From Strigamia acuminata (lineage: Eukaryota > Arthropoda > Chilopoda > Geophilomorpha > Linotaeniidae), in assembly GCA_949358305.1 (NCBI GenBank), contig OX442317.1, positions 8,746,186-8,810,185 of the forward strand: a stretch of DNA of 64,000 bases. The letters are read 5' to 3'. This document shows, in pieces, positions 35,207 to 47,600 of the stretch. The notes below the pieces were generated by a model that was given only the letters and a program-made list of their open reading frames with translations, ran no database searches and was not told where the DNA came from. How positions within the stretch are numbered: position 1 is the stretch's first letter; the number at the start of each line of letters is the position of its first letter. The position numbers and the translations under genes are program-made.

Positions 35207-35825
35207 GGGCCTCCTAGAAAATTCGGGGCCCTAGTGCGAGGGCCCTTTGCACTGACATACCACAAATAGACGTCAAATTCGCAAACATTTTCGTTTATTT
35301 CATCTAATTTTTATTTTTGGTGAACTTATCAACTGAATTGGGGCCTCTAGAAATCCGGGGCCCTTAGTGCGAGGGCCCCTAGAACATTTCTACCAAATTA
35401 ACATCAAATTTCTCAAAAATCCTCTTTTCTGTTATTTCAACTGAACTGGGGGCCTCTAGAAATCCGGGGCCCTTAGTGCGAGGGCCCCTTGAACATTTCT
35501 ACCAAATTAATATCAAATTTCTCAAAAATCCTTTTTCTGTTATTTCAACTGAACCGGGCCCCCTTGAAATTTCGGGGCCCTAGTACGAGGGCCCTTGGCA
35601 CTGATATACCACAAATAGACGTCAAATTCGCAAACATTTTCGTTTATTTCATCTAATTTTTATTTTTTGTGAACTTATCAACTGAACTGGGGGCCTCTAG
35701 AAATCCGGGGCCCTTAGTGCGAGGGCCCCTAGAACATTTCTACCAAATAAACATGAAATTTTCCAAAAATCCTCTTCTTTGTTATTTCAACTGAACTGGG
35801 GCCCCCCCGAAATTTCGGGGCCCCC
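35207..35825. repeat. GGGGCCC higher-order tandem array
   Basis: Two unit types alternate: A (about 133 bp, with ACCACAAATAGACGTCAAAT) and B (about 108 bp, with ATTTCTACCAAATTAACATC). Unit starts are 35207 (A), 35340 (B), 35448 (B), 35555 (A), 35689 (B) and 35798 (A, cut short). All begin with GGGCC-type blocks near CGGGGCCCTTAGTGCGAGGG. Confidence 0.88.
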
Positions 35826-38794
35826 ACATAGCAATGCGGCACTGCAGAGCTGTTGATTGCCCGCTAAATGCAAGGACGATGAGCGGAATTTAGGTTAAAA
35901 TGCATACAATGATGATTTGAGCAATGGGCCATAAAGGGGCATCGGAAGAATAGCTGGGAGTAACGACTAGCAGACTCGCGCAATGATTCGACCAACGTAA
36001 TGGACGCATTAACCCACTAGTAATGGCAGCAGGCAATGACGCCGCTCTGATTTCATCCCCTCACCCGAGCCTCCAATTCCGCCTTGTGCTGTAAGTAGAG
36101 ATTGAGGGCGGGCGATGGGCCGGGACCCCGCGGTTATTTTTTACACGTGTCATCAGCGTTGGCAATTACGTTCCAGCCTCGCTACGCCGAAACTGTCGTG
36201 AGTGTGCAAACGCGCGCGTCGCTCTAACGAGTGGATTGGAGCGTGATTGTTATGGCTTTTTATGGCAGTTGTGGCACGAGCATGAGCGATTAATTGAGAG
36301 CGCATTCGCACCCTGGCGGTGCAATTTGCGTAAAATGAAGTCATCTAAGAACGTCGAGTTGCGCCGCTCGGTGACATGAGATTTCCGTCGACTCGTTTTC
36401 CTTTTTTTTTAAGCCAAAGGCGCTTCAAATTTGGGACGGTTCAAACGCTCAAATGCTTCTCTGAGGATCCATTTGAGTAAAGGAAAATTAGACAAGTCAT
36501 TTCAAATGTAATGCGGTGTTTAATATGTGGTTTTTAAAGCTCCAGTTTGGATTGAGTTTTGCAGGGAATTGAAGTTTTCGAGTGGATCTATCAATTTGGG
36601 GAAATCAGCTGCTTAGTTTCTTGTTTTCTTCGCAGATGGCGCCATTTATTAAATGTGTAATTGGACTGCTTGACAGACAGCAGGCAGTTGGCAAGGATAA
36701 ATCAAATTGCCAAGTACTCGAGGAAATGTATCAAATATTTGAATGGAGATTGGGATTGTGTGACAATAAATGGGATTAGTTGTTACGTGATTACATTTGT
36801 TGATGTTTGTTCAATTCTGATGTTTCGGTTTAAGTGTTATTGCTCGTCGTTGTTTCGGTTGCTTTTGTTTTCGTGTTGGAAATGCAGCGCCATCTCAATT
36901 CAGTAATTTAAACTTCAAAACCAGGGCGCAACTTGTTTACGGCGCCATCTGTTAACATCAATTGAAACTACAGAAAGAAGAAAAATAGGCTTATATATTT
37001 ATTTCATCAAATTTGATCAAATTCTTGTGATATTTTTTGCAAATAAAATTACGAAGACGAAATTTAAACCAAGTCTTCGTTTAAATACGAATTTAGTTCG
37101 GATCCAAACTGGTAGATGGCTTTACGGTCATGATCAAAGACAAGATCAAAGATGACACGGCAGCGAGATAACTGTCGTTTTCGTTTGCAACTGATAAAAT
37201 TCTCCATGTTCTTGATAACCTAAAACAACCCGAAGATAAAATTGTAACCAGGTGAAATAATTGAATTAAGATTAATCACGGCACAGATTAATTGAATTAA
37301 ACATATGGTGCACCCTCGTCATATTTCATTTTATTAATTTTTTCCATCCATCTTTCCTTCCTTCGCTTTCGACGTGTTTTGAGTGACACGTCTGCGCACC
37401 CCTAGGTGTGACCGATCGAGTTGAGTGGCGTGGAACGAACGATTAACGTCAGACTCAATACTTTGCACCTGGGCACTCAAATTCACGTAATACCGAAATA
37501 AGAATCAAATGAGTCGATTTTCTGTGACAAAAGCAAAATCAAAATGTTATCTCGCTTGTTTTGATGAATTTTTCCAATAAAAGTCTAAAAAAATAAATAA
37601 GCTTGATTTGTGTGACGAATTCTTTTCAATTTTCCCCCCACAACGTTTGACAGTGAGCTTTAATCGTGTTTAAATACGAGACGCGTGTCCGAAATAGTCT
37701 GAAATACTGCGAAATAGTCGCGGGGGATTTGCGTAGAATTTATTTCAGAAAGATATAAAATATTTACTGGCAAAACAATATTAATTCCCAATAAAACCAA
37801 CTAGTTTGTTTGCAATCAGCATTTGTTTGTGCAAGGTGTTGGGGGGCGCTGTATTGTCCTTCCCAGCCGTAGCCGTCCCTCGGGATGTCCGATCAATCAC
37901 TAACCAATGTATGAATAAGGCGACACGTGCCGTAGTCATTCACAAGACCGGAAGTATTGTTCATTTAGGTAGATGTTCACGAAAAGTGATCATAAACCGA
38001 TTGGACGAAAATTCCACTCTTTTGTACGAACGTATTGATCGAGAATGACACAGGAAGCGGTATTGTTGACACGTGGGACCCCGAATCATATTCGTGGGAA
38101 AAAAAAGCCAAATTACGGCTTTCTATTGAAAATAATAATAATCGAATATGTGTTATTTTTAGCCCGTAAAAACGAAGAGAAAAAATTAATCCAACCGATT
38201 GTGCGAGGTGGAAAAGCCAACACACACGTGCAAATCTCAGTTATAGGCCTATATATTTGTAACGATGCCATTTACGTAAATTCTGACGCCAGATTTGGAG
38301 TTTTCGGGTCATTTAACGTATTTTTTACGTATTATTTGTGTTGAAACAGCAAAACCTTTCCATGTTCCATTTAATATTCAATTTCGAGTATATCGTGAGT
38401 TTCCGCCATTAAGTTTATTTCATATCTCCGTAATACTCGACCGGAAATTGCTTGTTGGTAGCACCGGAAGTGATTGTATATTCCCCCGTACCATGAGAGT
38501 TTAGAAATGACAAAATTTCAGTCACAGAAACATAAAAAATACAATTTTTACGACTCAAACCGTCAGATAAAACGTCGTTTTTTACGAGGGTCAGAAATTA
38601 AGACGCGAAATAAAGATCACGCGTAGATAAACCAATTCATTTGGCACTCACTTGTCATTGGCCACTGATTGGACCATAAGGGACGAATTCATTACAAGCC
38701 AATCACACGCACACTAAAGAGTGGGGGAGTCGGAAGGGGACATTTGGGCGCACGAGGCACGTGTCGGGAGTGGCTCGTTGGCGGTGCAGAAATC
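35826..38794. other. Emx-Gsx intergenic DNA, right part
   Basis: A mixed-composition patch at 35850-36400 and the Gsx proximal region with CCAAT-type boxes (38664, 38699) are the only structured parts. Short frames at 36582-36906 and 37806-38344 have no recognised motif. Confidence 0.4.
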
Positions 38795-39639
38795 ATGTCG
38801 CGCTCGTTCTACGTGGACGCGTTAATGTTAAAGGATCCTCGGCCAAGACGACCTCCAGCCCTGCCAACCACGTCTATGTGTTTTGCAAACGCTTTCGACG
38901 CTCGCTATTCAAGTTTATTGGCGATTCCGTTCTCCCAAGGCTTTGGCTCGCCAAGACATGCGTTGTCGTCCGCCTCTTTGCCTCTAGTGCCGCTAGGATC
39001 GCTGTGTCCGCAGAGGAGAGGCGATGGGAGAGGTCCAGGTGCAGTTCCCGATGCAAATGGTAAATTTTTTAATTTAAATAAGCGATAAAAACACACTTTA
39101 CCCCTTTTTGTGTTCTCTTTGGGCCCCCAAAGTGTTTTAGTTGGTCGGGCCTCGTGTTATTAGCCTCGTGGAGACACAATTCGATTAAGAGATTAGAAGG
39201 TTATGTGGATAATGTTTCGTTATGGGTACGATGTTATCTCGGGAGCGTGGGCACACGCAACTGAGCGTACATTTGTGAGTTTGTGCGAGTCGTTCGATTG
39301 ATTTCTTTGTTTATTATCGTCCGTTTAGGTGTCGGCGAAGACGTGTCGAGCAGCAAAAGGATCCGTACTGCTTTCACGAGTCGTCAGTTGCTGGAATTGG
39401 AACGTGAATTTGCGAACAATATATACTTGTCTAGGCTCAGACGGATCGAAATCGCATCGTGCTTGAATCTGAGCGAGAAACAGGTCAAGATTTGGTTCCA
39501 GAACAGGAGAGTTAAATACAAGAAGGAAGACGACGTCGAGTCGAGAGAGCAGTGCAAATGTTTGCGAACGTGTATTAGCAAGCCGAGAATTGGTCAGAAT
39601 GTGGATCAAATGGAAAAAGAGAAAGAAAAGCAAAAATAA
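38795..39639 (+). CDS. Gsx: Gsx / intermediate neuroblasts defective (ParaHox) homeodomain protein (2 exons)
   Basis: Exons are 38795-39059 and 39329-39639, with one 269-bp phase-1 intron; the product is 191 aa. The start codon is fixed by the Gsx N-terminal signature MSRSFYVD followed by a lysine-aspartate motif. The homeodomain is about residues 97-156, from [17 protein letters not shown] through [11 protein letters not shown] and [16 protein letters not shown] to VKYKKED, which is diagnostic of Gsx rather than of the Hox genes. The second exon carries the whole homeodomain, the usual Gsx arrangement. The protein is short for the family: the spacer between the N-terminal motif and the homeodomain is only about 85 residues, and the tail has a Cys cluster (CKCLRTC). 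Gsx proteins are nuclear regulators of intermediate-column neurogenesis. The gene lies 9.5 kb downstream of Emx and 0.94 kb upstream of Nup54, same strand. Confidence 0.96.
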
Positions 39640-40582
39640 CAACATTTGTTGTCACTGCGCACCATTATATATAATTGTAAATATATAAAACGTGTATATA
39701 TGCAACGGAAATCCCATTAAAACACTTTATTATTCATTATTTGTTATGGGGAGCTCGGTAAATGGTGGGAGGAGGTTTGGGGGAGACAAATTGACTTGTC
39801 ATGACGTTTATGCGTCTAATGCGCACGCGCGGGGGAATTAATTTGGAGTTTGTGTTGGAAATTTGTGGTGAGTCTGAGAGAGAAATTTCGGAAAGAGAAA
39901 TGTGCGAAAAAATGGGTTGTGTGTGTTTGTTGAAACGAAAGATGAGTGGTTAATTTGGTCGTGGTTAGACCATCTTTTCAAGTCACGTGCTCGAACCCGC
40001 AGCCACCTGGAGGTCCCCATTGCTCATGCATATTGATCAATGGTAATATGTTGACCCCTCACTGGTTCTGGTCCCTCCCACGGTACAATATTTGCTGATG
40101 TCACACTACTGAATTATTTTGTTGGAGTGACACGTGTTGGGGGTCCTGCAATCTTGTTCCCTTTTCTCCTCCCCCCCCCCCAAAAAAAAAAAATAAATAA
40201 AAAATAAAATAAAATTTATTTTAAAAATTTAGAAAACGTAACAAAATACAAATTTGTGAATTTATTTTTTATTTTTATTTATTTATTTATTTTTATTTTA
40301 AATATGGTCAGTCAGTTTCTTTCGCAAAGCGATTTCTCTTCTGGTGGACGTTTTTGTAAATATTAAGATTTGTGGTTGTAACTAGGGAGCTACCGTACAC
40401 GCAAGAAATGCAGCATTTAAAGATAGTTATTCACGAAATATTATTTAACTAGAAATAAAAAATTTCTGGATATAAAAAACTATTAAGGAAAATTAAAATG
40501 AAAATCATTGAATAAAATTCGTTAAAATTCAAAGTGTATTATAAATGGTAGTACCGCAGCAAATCAGTGAGCATCGTGCAAA
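39640..40582. other. Gsx-Nup54 gap
   Basis: A 0.94-kb gap with the Gsx 3' UTR, a C11-A11 homopolymer junction near 40170 and AT-rich low complexity (40180-40310). The Nup54 promoter must lie within it; no TATA box is clear. Confidence 0.5.
39716..39721 (+). terminator. Possible polyadenylation signal of Gsx
   Basis: ATTAAA lies about 77 nt after the Gsx stop codon, in a short gap before Nup54. The gap is only 0.94 kb, so the Gsx 3' end must be near here. Confidence 0.4.
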
Positions 40583-43497
40583 ATGGCGACCTACGGATCT
40601 GCTTTCAGCACAACTCCCGCCTTTGGAGCAAGTACGACCGGTTCTAATATATTCGGCACAAATACAGCCACAACTGCAGGTACAGTAAACGATTAGTGGT
40701 GCAAAGAGCTTTAAAATGTTAATGGACGATTGTTGCAGGCACTCTGGGATCGTTTGGTGGATTTCCAACTTTTGGAACCCAAACAAGCACAACTCCCGGT
40801 TCTGCGTTTAAATTCGGTGCAGGCGCACTTGGTGCGAATTTATATAAAATAAACAATAATCAATAACAATTCGACTGATTAAAACTTTTTTTAAATTTTA
40901 GGCGGCACTTTCGGCGCACCGGCGACCAGTACTTCCACCCCGGCGTTTGGTAATTTTGGTCTGACAACAACATCAGCAACACCCGCCTTCAATTTTAACC
41001 CGGTTGGAACTACAAATCCGACACCAGCCTTCAGTGGTAATAACGAAAAAAAAATACGCTATTTGAACTACCCGATATTTAAAAATTGTACTGAAATATT
41101 TAAAATCTGCGTCGAAATTGTCAAGATTGAGTCAACATAAACCAAAAACAGCATCGAAATTGTCAACAATGAATCGAAATAATCATAATTGTATCGAAAT
41201 TGTCAAAAATGAATCGAAATAATCATAATTGTATCGAAATTGTCAAAAATGTGTGGGAATTGTCAAAATTGAGTCCAAAATGTCAAAATTAGGTCGAAAT
41301 TGAGTCCAAAATGTCAAAATTAGGTCGAAATTGAGTCCAAAATGTCAAAATTAGGTCGAAATTGATTCCAAAATGTCAAAATTAGGTCGAAATTGAGTCC
41401 AGAATGTCAAAATTAGGTCGAAATTGTTAAAATTTGAGTTGAAATACCCAAAGTTTATGTGGAAATAGTTATAATTGAGTCTAAATAGTCAGAATACAGT
41501 CGAAATATTCAAAAACGGCGTCGAAATTGTCACAAATACGTCAAAATATTCAAATTTATATAGTCAAAATAGTCAACAAAAAAAAATTGCATCCAAACTG
41601 AAATTACGCACCGAAAACCCATTTCCAAACCAATTTCCAACAACATTAAAAGCAAATTTGAATTTCAGGATTTGGCGGCTCATTCGCACCCGGTTCTCTC
41701 GGAACATTCGCTGCGGGCGGCGGCTTAGGAGCAAAATCCACCTTCGGCACCGGCGGAGCCTTCGGAACCGGCTCAACATTCGGCACGGCCGCACCTTTCT
41801 CCTCCAACACCGGATTAGTCAACACCGGCCTAGGCAACACCGGACTAGGCACCACCGCATTCGGCGCGCCATCATACGGCGCCTTCAACACCCAAGGTTG
41901 ATCAAATCCCTCACAAAACGAACCACTAACCGCAACAAATTGCAATTTCTCCAGTCCCCGCCACCAACGCGGCGCCAAACAACGCCTTGACCAACCTCGC
42001 CACCGCCTTGTCGTGTCCGGTCGTGTTCGGCGACGAGCGCGACGCGGTGCTCGCCAAATGGAACAAACTGCAAGCGTTTTGGGGCTTCGGCAAAGGCTAC
42101 CACTCGATGAACGCCGCGCCGGTCGACTTCACGCCCGACAACCCCTTCTGTCGCTTCAAAGCCATCGGCTACAGTTGCATTCCGACGGCCAAGAATAAAG
42201 ACGGGCTCGTGGCGCTGCCCATTGCGAGGAAAGTGAGCGACGTGATGGCGCAACAGCAGCAACTCGTCGACACTTTGCATCGCATCTTGGGCAGTCGGCC
42301 CACGCTCTCCGTCTGCGTCGAAGGCGTCAAACCGGTCTCGGAGAACAAGTGAAGTTTATTTTTTTGTAAATAATTTTTTTTTTATTTAATTTTTTTATTT
42401 TTTAATTTTTATAGGACTGAAGTTATTATTTATATTTTGGAGAGAGCGCCGACCGGGGCGTCGCGGCGGATCCCGACGAGCGAGGCGTTTTTTTATTTCA
42501 ATCAGCCGAACGTGAAGACGCAGTTGACGGCGCTGGGGGTGGAAGGGGTCATTCCGAAATCGGCTCCCACGAAAGAACAGTTGAAGCAATATTTGGATAA
42601 TCCGCCACTTTGTAATTTAATATTTTTTTTTTAATTTTTGATTTTTAATTTTGTTTTTTGTTTTGTTTTCAGGGATTGATCCGTTGTTATGGCAACAGGC
42701 CAAATTGGATAACCCAGACGTGGAACATCTCATTCCAGTGCCGATGATTGGGTTCAACGAACTGCAGCTTCGGCTTAAATTTCAGGAGCAGGAAACTAAA
42801 CTCCACCAAAGTCGATTAAACGTAATTTTTGTTAATCAATTTATATTTTTTTTATCGATTTTAATTTTGTTATTTTAATTTTTGTAGCTAATCGGCGACG
42901 ATATTTCGGAATTACAACGAAAACACGCCAACATGTTATCGCGGATCGCCGAATTGAAGCGGAAGCAATTGGAGTTGGGACACAGAGTTTTAAAGGTTGA
43001 AATTTTGGTTTTTTTCGTTCGTTTTGTTTTTGTTTCTATTTTTGTTTGTGTTTTATTTGAAGGTGATGGTCAATCAGGAAACGAATCGTAAATTAGGTTT
43101 GGCCGTGCAAGCGGACGAGGAACAACTTCGGGAGCAATTGGAAGGAATTTTGGCCGATTTGGGTGCCCCGACGCAGTTTAAGGGGCGGCTCAATGAATTG
43201 ACATCGCAGATCAGAATGCACAATCAACAAACGTTGATTCGGGTCGAAGAGAGATATATGGTCGATGTGAATCTTCAACACGACATTAAACAGGTTGAAA
43301 AAAATTAGAAAACAAGTTTTAAATAATAATAATGCTTTTTATTCATTTTTATTCATTTTTATTCATTTTTTTTTTTATAGTTTTTGAAGCAGCAGCAACA
43401 AGGTTTAATGCATTTAGTGGACGTTGTTAGGTCCGATTTAGAAGATTTAAGACTCATTGAAAATGGGATTAAGGAGAGCGGTCATAGGTTATTATAA
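40583..43497 (+). CDS. Nup54: Nucleoporin Nup54 (10 exons)
   Basis: Exons are 40583-40679, 40739-40831, 40902-41036, 41669-41896, 41955-42348, 42415-42611, 42673-42821, 42888-42995, 43063-43293 and 43381-43497. All introns are GT/AG and phases agree throughout, giving 582 aa. Residues 1 to about 190 are low-complexity Gly/Thr/Ala sequence with about a dozen FG dipeptides, which in the family bind transport receptors. The conserved core starts near residue 205 (FGDERDAVLAKWNKLQAFWG) and contains NPFCRFKAIGYSC and LIPVPMIGFNEL. From about 405 to the end is the coiled-coil region (ADEEQLREQLE, APTQFKGRLNELTSQIRM) that joins the Nup62-Nup54-Nup58 channel complex. It is somewhat longer than the vertebrate protein (about 507 aa), mainly in the FG part. 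Intron 3 is the only long intron and is filled with short tandem repeats. The start has a good context (AAAATGG) and the first exon follows the Gsx 3' end closely. Confidence 0.95.
41271..41425. repeat. 31-bp minisatellite in Nup54 intron 3, five copies
   Basis: Units start GAGTCCAAAATGTCAAAATT at 41271, 41302, 41333, 41364 (variant) and 41395. Related shorter GTCGAAAT repeats extend over most of the intron (41090-41560). Confidence 0.9.
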
Positions 43498-44497
43498 TTG
43501 TGCGTCGTTTTACTGTGATTTAAGCTATTTTTTTATTACGAGAATTGGGAGTTTTGTCGCCGTTAATTATAAGATTATGTTTTCGCTCGTTGACGGAAAT
43601 GTGCCACAAACAAGAAAATTTTTGGTCCTATCGTTGTAATTAACAGTGGTGGCTCTTTTCAAACGAAAGGTGGAAAAATAAAGTGCAGAGAAATTTTTGT
43701 AAGCAAATGATTTATTGCTTTTTTTATTTTTCCTAATTCACGATGTCGATTTTCGAAGTCCGCCATTTATTTCAAGTTACGGAAACCGTCCACAGCTGGC
43801 GCGACGCTCGCACTTAGAATTCAGATAAAACGGTTTTATTTTAGCGTGCGGTATTTTACAATTTGTACGTTTTACACGATAAATTCTTCTCTAAGAATAA
43901 ATTATAAAATTATTTCCCACCAAATATCTCAAATCTTAAAATTCGACAAAATGTGATATTGTATTGTAGTAATGGCCGCCGCCACGGGTTTCAGACGACC
44001 CAAACCAAAAAACACCGGAATCGTTACATAACACTTAAAAATTAATAAAAAAAACTAACGATATTGGTTAATAGTCCACAAACATGAATTTTTTTTCTCC
44101 TTTGGAACTATAAAACACTAGACAACGATAAAAAATCTAATTAAATCTCATCCGTTAATTCCAAAATCAATTAATTTTCTTTTAAAACCAACCCCAAACT
44201 TAAACAAAACCACCATTCGCTTTCCCCAAAACGAATCCTATAGTTAGACCATATTTATTTATTTAAAAAACAACCTAAATATCTATCTTTTTTTTATTTC
44301 TCCAAACTTTTAGTTGGCGCGCCCACCGCGGGGAGTCGCCGTGATGCAAGCAAGGCATGCTCGCGAGGCCTTGATAAGATCAAGTAGAAAGTTGAAGACA
44401 TCACCACACACTTGGTGTGGTTTGTGCGGTGCATTCGACGTGTATGTGTGCGTGCGGTAGCAACAGCAGTGCATTGGCCGAGCGAAGGAGCGTCAAC
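43498..44497. other. Nup54-ADAMTS gap
   Basis: Contains the Nup54 3' UTR, then AT-rich DNA, then a GC-richer stretch from 44310 that probably holds the ADAMTS-like promoter and 5' UTR. Confidence 0.45.
43677..43682 (+). terminator. Possible polyadenylation signal of Nup54
   Basis: AATAAA occurs 180 nt after the Nup54 stop codon, at a plausible distance for a compact 3' UTR. Confidence 0.45.
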
Positions 44498-44542
44498 ATG
44501 ATCTGCACCGGAATTTTGCTCCTTCTCATTCAGCGGGATTAA
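44498..44542 (+). promoter_or_regulatory. Upstream ORF before the ADAMTS-like start
   Basis: An ATG at 44498 opens a 14-codon reading frame (MICTGILLLLIQRD) that ends at TAA 44540-44542, in the same frame as the main ATG at 44612. If the transcript starts upstream of 44498, this uORF would be scanned first and could lower translation. The transcript start is unknown, so its inclusion in the mRNA is inferred. Confidence 0.35.
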
Positions 44543-44611
44543 CACTTTCATACAAAATTGGTGGTCTATGCCTGGGTCGGGCCGCTTTCACTTAGGCCTG
44601 CCCTGTGGACG

Positions 44612-47600
44612 ATGCGGTCGCGAGGCCTGTGCCGCTGCACACACTATCAGCACGCACTTTTCGTGCTATTCTTGGCCATTTTAACAGCTTTGGCCCAAGG
44701 ACTCGTGTTAACTGCAGGTGAATCTTATCAAAAGTGTTTTAACTCTTATTTCCAAACATTATTTTTATTTTTTTTTTATTTTTTGAAATTTTTTATTTTT
44801 TTTTTATATTTTTTTTTTAAATTTTAAAATTTTTTGTGTTGAATTGAATATTAAGGTGAAGGAAACGGAGTTTTAGTTAAATGTAATTAATATATGGTAA
44901 CCTTGAAGCGGGAAACTCTTTGGTTTCGTTTCAATGCAAGGTTCAATCGGATGGCACAGTGACCGACTTTCTCCGCGGTCAATTTCTTGTTTGGATCAAA
45001 CATTTTTTAAAAATGGCGCGAAAAACAACAAAAATTAAAAATAATTATTACCAAAACCGATAAATCGACATCTAATAATCAAAAACCCAAAAACGTTTAT
45101 TTAATAATATATAAAAAAAAAAAAAAAAAAAAAAATTTACACCGATTCGAAAATCACCGGCGATCCTCATTTTCCCCGCGGGACGAGGTCGACTCGCCCC
45201 GGCATCGCGCACCAAACACTCCCCGTCCAACCAAAAACCCAAAAAACCCCCAACTTTATTAATTTCCTTTCTTCTCGTTGCGATTTATTTTTAGATGAGT
45301 TCAAGTCCGGTCGGGTGAAAGCGAATAACGACACTGCGTACGTTATTCCTTGGCGTGTCCATCACAACCCATTTAGGCCTAAACGATCGGTTCCTTCGGA
45401 GGAGTCGGAGTCGTCGGATTCGGAGCCGGAATACGTGTTCGACGCGTTCGGACAACGTTTCCACTTGTCGTTGCATTTGGATTCGAACTTTGTGTCGCCA
45501 GACCTGCTCGTGCAGCGCGTGGGCGTGGACGAGTCGGTGTGGGAGCCGGTGAACCTGACGACAGGTGCCGCGTCGCCCGTCTCGTGTTTCTACACGGGCC
45601 ACCTCAAGGGACAAGAGCAGCGCTCCGCAATGGCGATCAGTCTCTGTCACGGCATGGTGAGTCGAATTGATTGATCAATGAATCGCGCTGTGTAATTAGC
45701 GAGTGCTTGCAAAAGGAAATAGCGGATTGCGTAAGTGGCGCAGGTTTCACTTTTGGTCAGGTTAAGCGGGTCGTTAAAGGGTCAAGTTGTCTGATCTGGC
45801 GTCTGCAGGTTTGGTAATCAGGTTCAGGTCATGGCAACGCAGCAAGTTTTTGTTGGAGCGGTTATTGAGTTATGACGTTATTTTCGCTACTATTAAAACT
45901 TATGGCGGTAGGTTTTACCCGCTTGGTTTGACACTGTTGACAGTTTTGGAAAGTTTGTTTGGGGTGCAACTGCACGTCTACAACTAGAGTGGGGTACAAG
46001 GAGGGATGGATTAAGCTTTTTCAGGGCCGAAGACAATTTTTTTTAGACTCCTTGTAGCAAAAATTAAGGCTTATAATTAGTTTTTGGTCGAAAATTGGAT
46101 TATTATCACTGAAAATTGGATTTTTTTTGGCAAAAAATTGTTTTTTTTTTAATAAAAATTGATTTTTTTGGTCGAAAATTGGATTATTTTGACTGAAAAT
46201 TGTTTTTTTGGATAAAAATTGATTTTTTTGGATAAAAATTGATTTTTTTGGATAAAAATTGATTTTTTTTGGATAAAAATTGATTTTTTTGGATAAAAAT
46301 TGTTTTTTTTGGATGAAAATTGATTTTTTTGGCCGCAAATTGGATTTTTGGCCGAAAATTAGATTTTTTGGCCGAAAATTAGATTTTTTTTTGCCGAAAA
46401 TTAGATTTTTTTTTAGCCGAAAATTAGATTTTTTGGCCGAAAAATATATCTTTTTATTAAAAATTAGATTTTTTTTCGAAAAGGGGATTTTTCAGCCTAA
46501 AACTGTATATTTTGGTCTAAAAACAAAGTGAAACAAGGCAGAAATGCCACAAAAAGGAGCGCGCCAAGCCTGAACCCCCGAATGGTATCCAACGCCGAAT
46601 AAACCTCTCTGGTACCCTAGAAACCTTTTTTGAGGAACCCGGTGCGGACCCCTCAAAAAACCAATCCCCGAACAAATACAAATACAACTAAAATGCGGAA
46701 CTTGACGGGTACAAATACAACCAAATTAGCACCAATTCAGACACACTTAGCACGACTTTCCATCGAGGTATTTCTTTTGCTACTTCTTAGTACCACAATC
46801 TCGGGTTACCAAACCATTGCACAATTTCCACACGAGAAATTGCCCTTTGGTACTCGTGGGATACCTCACCCTTCCAACGTTATTAACCGTAAAAATTCCA
46901 ACAATTTTTCCCCCGCAAATCCAATGGAAATTGCGAGTCCCACGGGTCAATTACGACCCGCCCAAATTGATGGCCATTTTTTTTTCTCTTTTTAATACGA
47001 AAAAATCCAGAGAGATTTCGCCCGCCCACTCCCGTGACACTAATCCTCTTTAAACATGCCCTTTTACGAAACAAAACCCTCAAAAAAAAAAAAAAAAAAA
47101 AAATTAATTAATTAATTAACAATTCGTCGATTCCGTTTTTACAGAAAAGGATGCGACGAAACTAATTAGCAAATGACGTCACGTTTCGTCTTACTCATTC
47201 ACTCGAGTCTCTGTCTACTCGATGTCCGGTCTTTGTGGTTCAGTGGGCTGCGCACACTCGACTGCCATGTTTTTACTATCTGGATCCAGGCCAAGCGTTC
47301 GAGTCTAGTTCACGGGTCCCCCTCGGTCTCCAATCCTCCGTCCCTATTTTAGCACCGAAAATAATCGCGAGTTCCAACAAAAAAAATGAAAATGGCGCGC
47401 GAGTGTTTTTGATCATTAGGCCTAACAATTTTTTTTTATTATTTAATTTTAGGCTTAAAATAGGGTTAAAAAAAGCGGGTGGGGGTGTTAGCACGTGCCA
47501 CGCAACCCAGATGCCATTGACCCCGTGATTTGCTCGTTGATGGCACTTGCACCGGAAGTGTGACGTCATTAGACAGTGTTTTGGTTGCCCCGCAGTCGGT

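Noticed and set aside
37806-38344. Overlapping + frames upstream of Gsx
   Set aside because: They do not resemble Gsx or any known protein; the Gsx start is fixed by the conserved MSRSFYVD motif at 38795.
39953-40010. Possible tRNA-derived sequence (GGTC/GACC stem, CTCGAACCC)
   Set aside because: The D-arm pairs, but the T-arm does not and there is no acceptor stem; too weak to list.
46021-46531. Lys/Ile/Phe-rich frames on both strands
   Set aside because: They are direct translations of the 20-21-bp minisatellite.
47226-47320. Possible tRNA or SINE head (TGGTTCAGTGGG and GCGTTCGAGTCT)
   Set aside because: A- and B-box resemblance only; the T-stem and acceptor stem do not pair and no repeat body or target duplication is seen.
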